A stretch of 64,000 nt of DNA, taken from NCBI GenBank assembly GCA_965262605.1, contig CBDHFN010000003.1, forward strand, positions 1,116,001 to 1,180,000, given 5' to 3'. Origin of the DNA: CBDHFN01 sp965262605. Lineage in GTDB: Bacteria; Pseudomonadota; Alphaproteobacteria; JASGCL01. Below the pieces are notes generated by a model, which was not told the origin of the DNA, made no database searches, and saw nothing but the letters and a program-made list of their open reading frames with translations. Below, in pieces: positions 61,519 to 64,000 of this stretch (its first letter is position 1; every line of letters starts with the position of its first letter). The translations under genes were made by a program, and so were the position numbers.

Positions 61519-63351
61519 ATGACAACACAAACATTCAATGCCGAAGTCGGACGCTTATTAGATATTATGGCGAATGCCTTATATTCCGAACGGGAAATTT
61601 TTATTCGTGAATTAACCGCTAATGCCGCAGATGCTTGTGAAAAGCGGCGATTTCTTGCGCTTGAAAATGGCAAATTATCCGCCAAAGAGCAACCAAAAAT
61701 TACTATCAGCGTTCAAGATGGTAAATTAATCATCGCCGATAATGGCATCGGCATGAATCACCAAGATTTAGTGGATAATTTAGGAACTATCGCAAGGTCG
61801 GGCACGAAAAAATTTATGGAATCCGTGCAAAATAAAGATACGAAAGACTTAATCGGGCAATTTGGCGTGGGTTTTTATTCGGCATTTATGGTTGCGAATC
61901 TTATTGAAGTTTATAGCCAAAAAGCGGGCGAAAGCCAAGTATATAAATGGCAAAGCGATGGTAAATCTGATTTTACTATCACCGAATCTGATGAAAAATT
62001 ATCCGATGGTGGCACGAAAATTATCGTGCATTTAAAAACCGATGCCAATGAATTTGTTGATAAATTTCGTGTTAGCTCAGTCGTGAAACGCTGGTCTGAT
62101 TATTTGCCCGTGCCAATTTTTTGGCACGGATTAGATAATGAAATTGAACAATTAAATCAAGCTAAATCATTGTGGCGTATGGATCCGACGACAATTTCTA
62201 ATGAAGATTATTTGCAATTTTATAAATCAAGCGCGATGCAATTTGACGAACCTTTTGCCGTTATTCACACGCGCCCCGAAGGAATCGTGAATTATCAAGC
62301 TTTATTATATGTGCCAACCCAGCAACCGCATGATTTATTTACCCAACCAGATATGAATCGGGTGAAATTATATATTAAACGCATGTTTATTACCGATAAT
62401 TGCAAGGGTATAATTCCAAATTATTTAAGATTTATTTCGGGCGTGGTTGAATGCGATGATATGCCCTTAAATATCAGCCGTGAAATGTTGCAATTATCGC
62501 CAATAACTGCAAAAATTAAGCAAGGCTTAACCAAGAAAATTTTAAGCGAATTAAAGAAAAAATTAAAAGACGCCCCCGCCACCTATGACTTATTTTATCA
62601 AAAAATGGGTAAAGTAATCAAAGAGGGGCTTTATGAACAAAACGGGAATTTTACCAAGGAAATTTTTGAATTAGTCCGCTTTGCCGTCAATAATAACCAT
62701 GATTATATTGGTTTGGACGATTATATTGATGCCATGAAGCCCAATCAAAATGAAATTTATTATTTGCCCGGGCATAATGAAGCGGCTTTGCGTGCCAGCC
62801 CCCATCTTGAAGGCTTTAATGCCCGCGGGATACAAGTGCTTTTATTTACCGACCCAATTGATACATTTTGGGTAATGAATAATGGCGAATATCGCGATAA
62901 GAAATTTGTGTCTATTCTTAATGCAGGCATTGATTTAAGTGGATATGAGCGCACCGATGGCAAAAAGCCTGAGGATAATTCCGCAAATTCCGCGGATATT
63001 AACGCGCTTATCGCCAGAATGAAAAATATTTTGGGGCAATCAGTCAATGATATTGTGGTGTCCGCAAATATGACAGATTCCCCGCTTAGGCTTGTTGCCA
63101 GCAAAGACGCGCCCGATATTGCCACGCAAAATTTATTGCGGTCTATGAATCCTCAAAGCATGGATATGATGGATTTTGCGCCCGTAATGGAAATAAACGC
63201 GCATCATGCTTTGATAAAAAAATTAGCATCGCAAGCTGTGCTTGATGAAAATCAAATTTTATTGCTTTTTGATGCGGCTTTGGTTGCAAATGGGCAAACC
63301 CCAAAATCAGAAGCCGATTTTGTCAGCCGAATTTTTAAAATTTTATCGTAA
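61519..63351 (+). CDS. htpG: Molecular chaperone HtpG (bacterial Hsp90)
   Basis: A 610-residue chaperone. The GHKL ATPase domain begins FNAEVGRLLDIMANALYSEREIFIRELTANAADAC and has the DNGIGM ATP motif and GQFGVGFYSAFMV lid; the middle domain has the conserved arginine loop NISREMLQ, and the C-terminal dimerisation domain follows. AAGAGGATAAT precedes the ATG. No heat-shock promoter is clearly readable upstream. Confidence 0.96.
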   Translation: MTTQTFNAEVGRLLDIMANALYSEREIFIRELTANAADACEKRRFLALENGKLSAKEQPKITISVQDGKLIIADNGIGMNHQDLVDNLGTIARSGTKKFMESVQNKDTKDLIGQFGVGFYSAFMVANLIEVYSQKAGESQVYKWQSDGKSDFTITESDEKLSDGGTKIIVHLKTDANEFVDKFRVSSVVKRWSDYLPVPIFWHGLDNEIEQLNQAKSLWRMDPTTISNEDYLQFYKSSAMQFDEPFAVIHTRPEGIVNYQALLYVPTQQPHDLFTQPDMNRVKLYIKRMFITDNCKGIIPNYLRFISGVVECDDMPLNISREMLQLSPITAKIKQGLTKKILSELKKKLKDAPATYDLFYQKMGKVIKEGLYEQNGNFTKEIFELVRFAVNNNHDYIGLDDYIDAMKPNQNEIYYLPGHNEAALRASPHLEGFNARGIQVLLFTDPIDTFWVMNNGEYRDKKFVSILNAGIDLSGYERTDGKKPEDNSANSADINALIARMKNILGQSVNDIVVSANMTDSPLRLVASKDAPDIATQNLLRSMNPQSMDMMDFAPVMEINAHHALIKKLASQAVLDENQILLLFDAALVANGQTPKSEADFVSRIFKILS

Positions 63352-63453
63352 ATCGTCAATAAAATAAATTGGGTGATTTTTGGTAAGAATACAAATTAAA
63401 CAATTATTGACAAACCATTATTTTATGGTATTATTTGCCAATAAGGAATAATT

Positions 63454-64000
63454 ATGACTGGCGTTTCAATTAATTTATCGCAATTTATACCGCAAAAAGA
63501 AAACAAAGAATTGTCGCGCGCAATATCTGTGTTGGTGCGCGAACGGCAATATGAAAAAGCCCGCATTGAATTAGAAAAATATATTGAAATGCACCCGCGC
63601 ACTGTGTGGGCGCGCCATCAATTATCTTTAATTTACTATCAGCTTGGGCGGGTGGATTTAGCGATTGAATATTTAGAAAAATTAATTGAAATGGATCCCG
63701 AAAATGCTGATTATGCGCTGGCTTTGGGCAGTTTATCATATGATAATACTAGCAACCAAGATTTTGAAAAGGCAATTAAATATCTGGAAAAAGCATTGGA
63801 AAAAAAACCGAATGACCATCATGCTTGGCGTAATTATGGGGTTACATTATATCAAAATGGGCGGGTTGAAGAGGGGTTTAATGCGCTTTTTAAATCATGT
63901 ATGCTGAATCCCGATGATTTTGTCACGAATAATTCATTATGTATGTATTTGGAACAAAAGGGGCGTAATATGGAAGCGCGCGCCCATGGTGCCATGGCGA
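63454..64000 (+). CDS. TPR protein, C-terminus cut by window edge
   Basis: An open frame of 182 codons from an ATG with AAGGAATAATT upstream, running off the right edge. Successive tetratricopeptide repeats begin at residue about 20 (RAISVLVRERQYEKARIEL, then YYQLGRVDLAIEYLEKLIEMDPENADYALALG). The visible part matches the N-terminus of the TPR-glycosyltransferases seen elsewhere in the window, so a catalytic domain may lie beyond the edge. Confidence 0.7.
   Translation, partial: MTGVSINLSQFIPQKENKELSRAISVLVRERQYEKARIELEKYIEMHPRTVWARHQLSLIYYQLGRVDLAIEYLEKLIEMDPENADYALALGSLSYDNTSNQDFEKAIKYLEKALEKKPNDHHAWRNYGVTLYQNGRVEEGFNALFKSCMLNPDDFVTNNSLCMYLEQKGRNMEARAHGAMA

Overview
This 64 kb window is AT-rich chromosomal DNA that I read as coming from a free-living alphaproteobacterium; I make no species call. 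The gene content supports this: an IalB-family periplasmic protein, 3-hydroxybutyrate dehydrogenase, tandem DUF4399 proteins, a D-Ala-D-Ala carboxypeptidase with a SPOR tail, a complete liv permease/ATPase set and several TPR-glycosyltransferase fusions. Genes are tightly packed, many sharing 1-17 bp stop/start overlaps. I saw no rRNA, tRNA or CRISPR array. Several intergenic spaces carry near-consensus sigma-70 promoters (TTGNNN, 16-17 bp, TATNNT), which helped to fix starts.

Layout. 1-1045: accessory DNA with a truncated DUF6338-like membrane protein and the N-terminal stub of a DNA methyltransferase. 1050-3838: a TPR-GT protein and a GT2 glycosyltransferase. 3835-9764: a co-directional signalling operon (two-TM sensor, sensor-MFS fusion, lone ABC-type binding protein, SpoIIE/PP2C phosphatase with its own sensor and HAMP). 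9910-16222: sseA, an ABC-2 permease pair and livHMGF. 16606-18918: an RTX-repeat surface protein. 19040-26217: nrdB, a NhaD-like antiporter, ispB, an AtpI-like protein, ialB behind a highly structured leader, an acyltransferase, carA and pyrD. 26303-28716: a B12-binding radical SAM protein overlapping a putative Fe(II)/2OG oxygenase. 28843-42241: greA, an orphan molybdopterin dehydrogenase subunit, cysQ, bdhA, clpS, tyrC, a 3-hydroxyisobutyryl-CoA hydrolase, tyrS, dapB and two DUF4399 genes. 42322-52920: cell envelope and lipid genes (D,D-carboxypeptidase, FtsB/DivIC, acpP-fabF-mltG), a two-gene accessory pair (48059-49079), a tRNA methyltransferase, a HAD nucleotidase, a glutamine-synthetase-like ligase and lipB.

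52921-58439, between lipB and leuB, is a defence island. It holds the C-terminal stub of a D12 adenine methyltransferase, a second broken gene, an intact three-gene operon that matches the ABC-three-component (ABC-3C) architecture (nuclease-like effector, small middle component, Rad50/SMC-like ATPase), and a decayed ISAs1-family transposase. A symmetric nested hairpin lies just before leuB. The ABC-3C-type operon is the best candidate for an exciting system; the signalling operon, the 5' leader of ialB and the radical SAM/oxygenase pair are the next most interesting. After the island come leuB, folD, a GT10 fucosyltransferase-like gene, htpG and a TPR gene that runs off the right edge.
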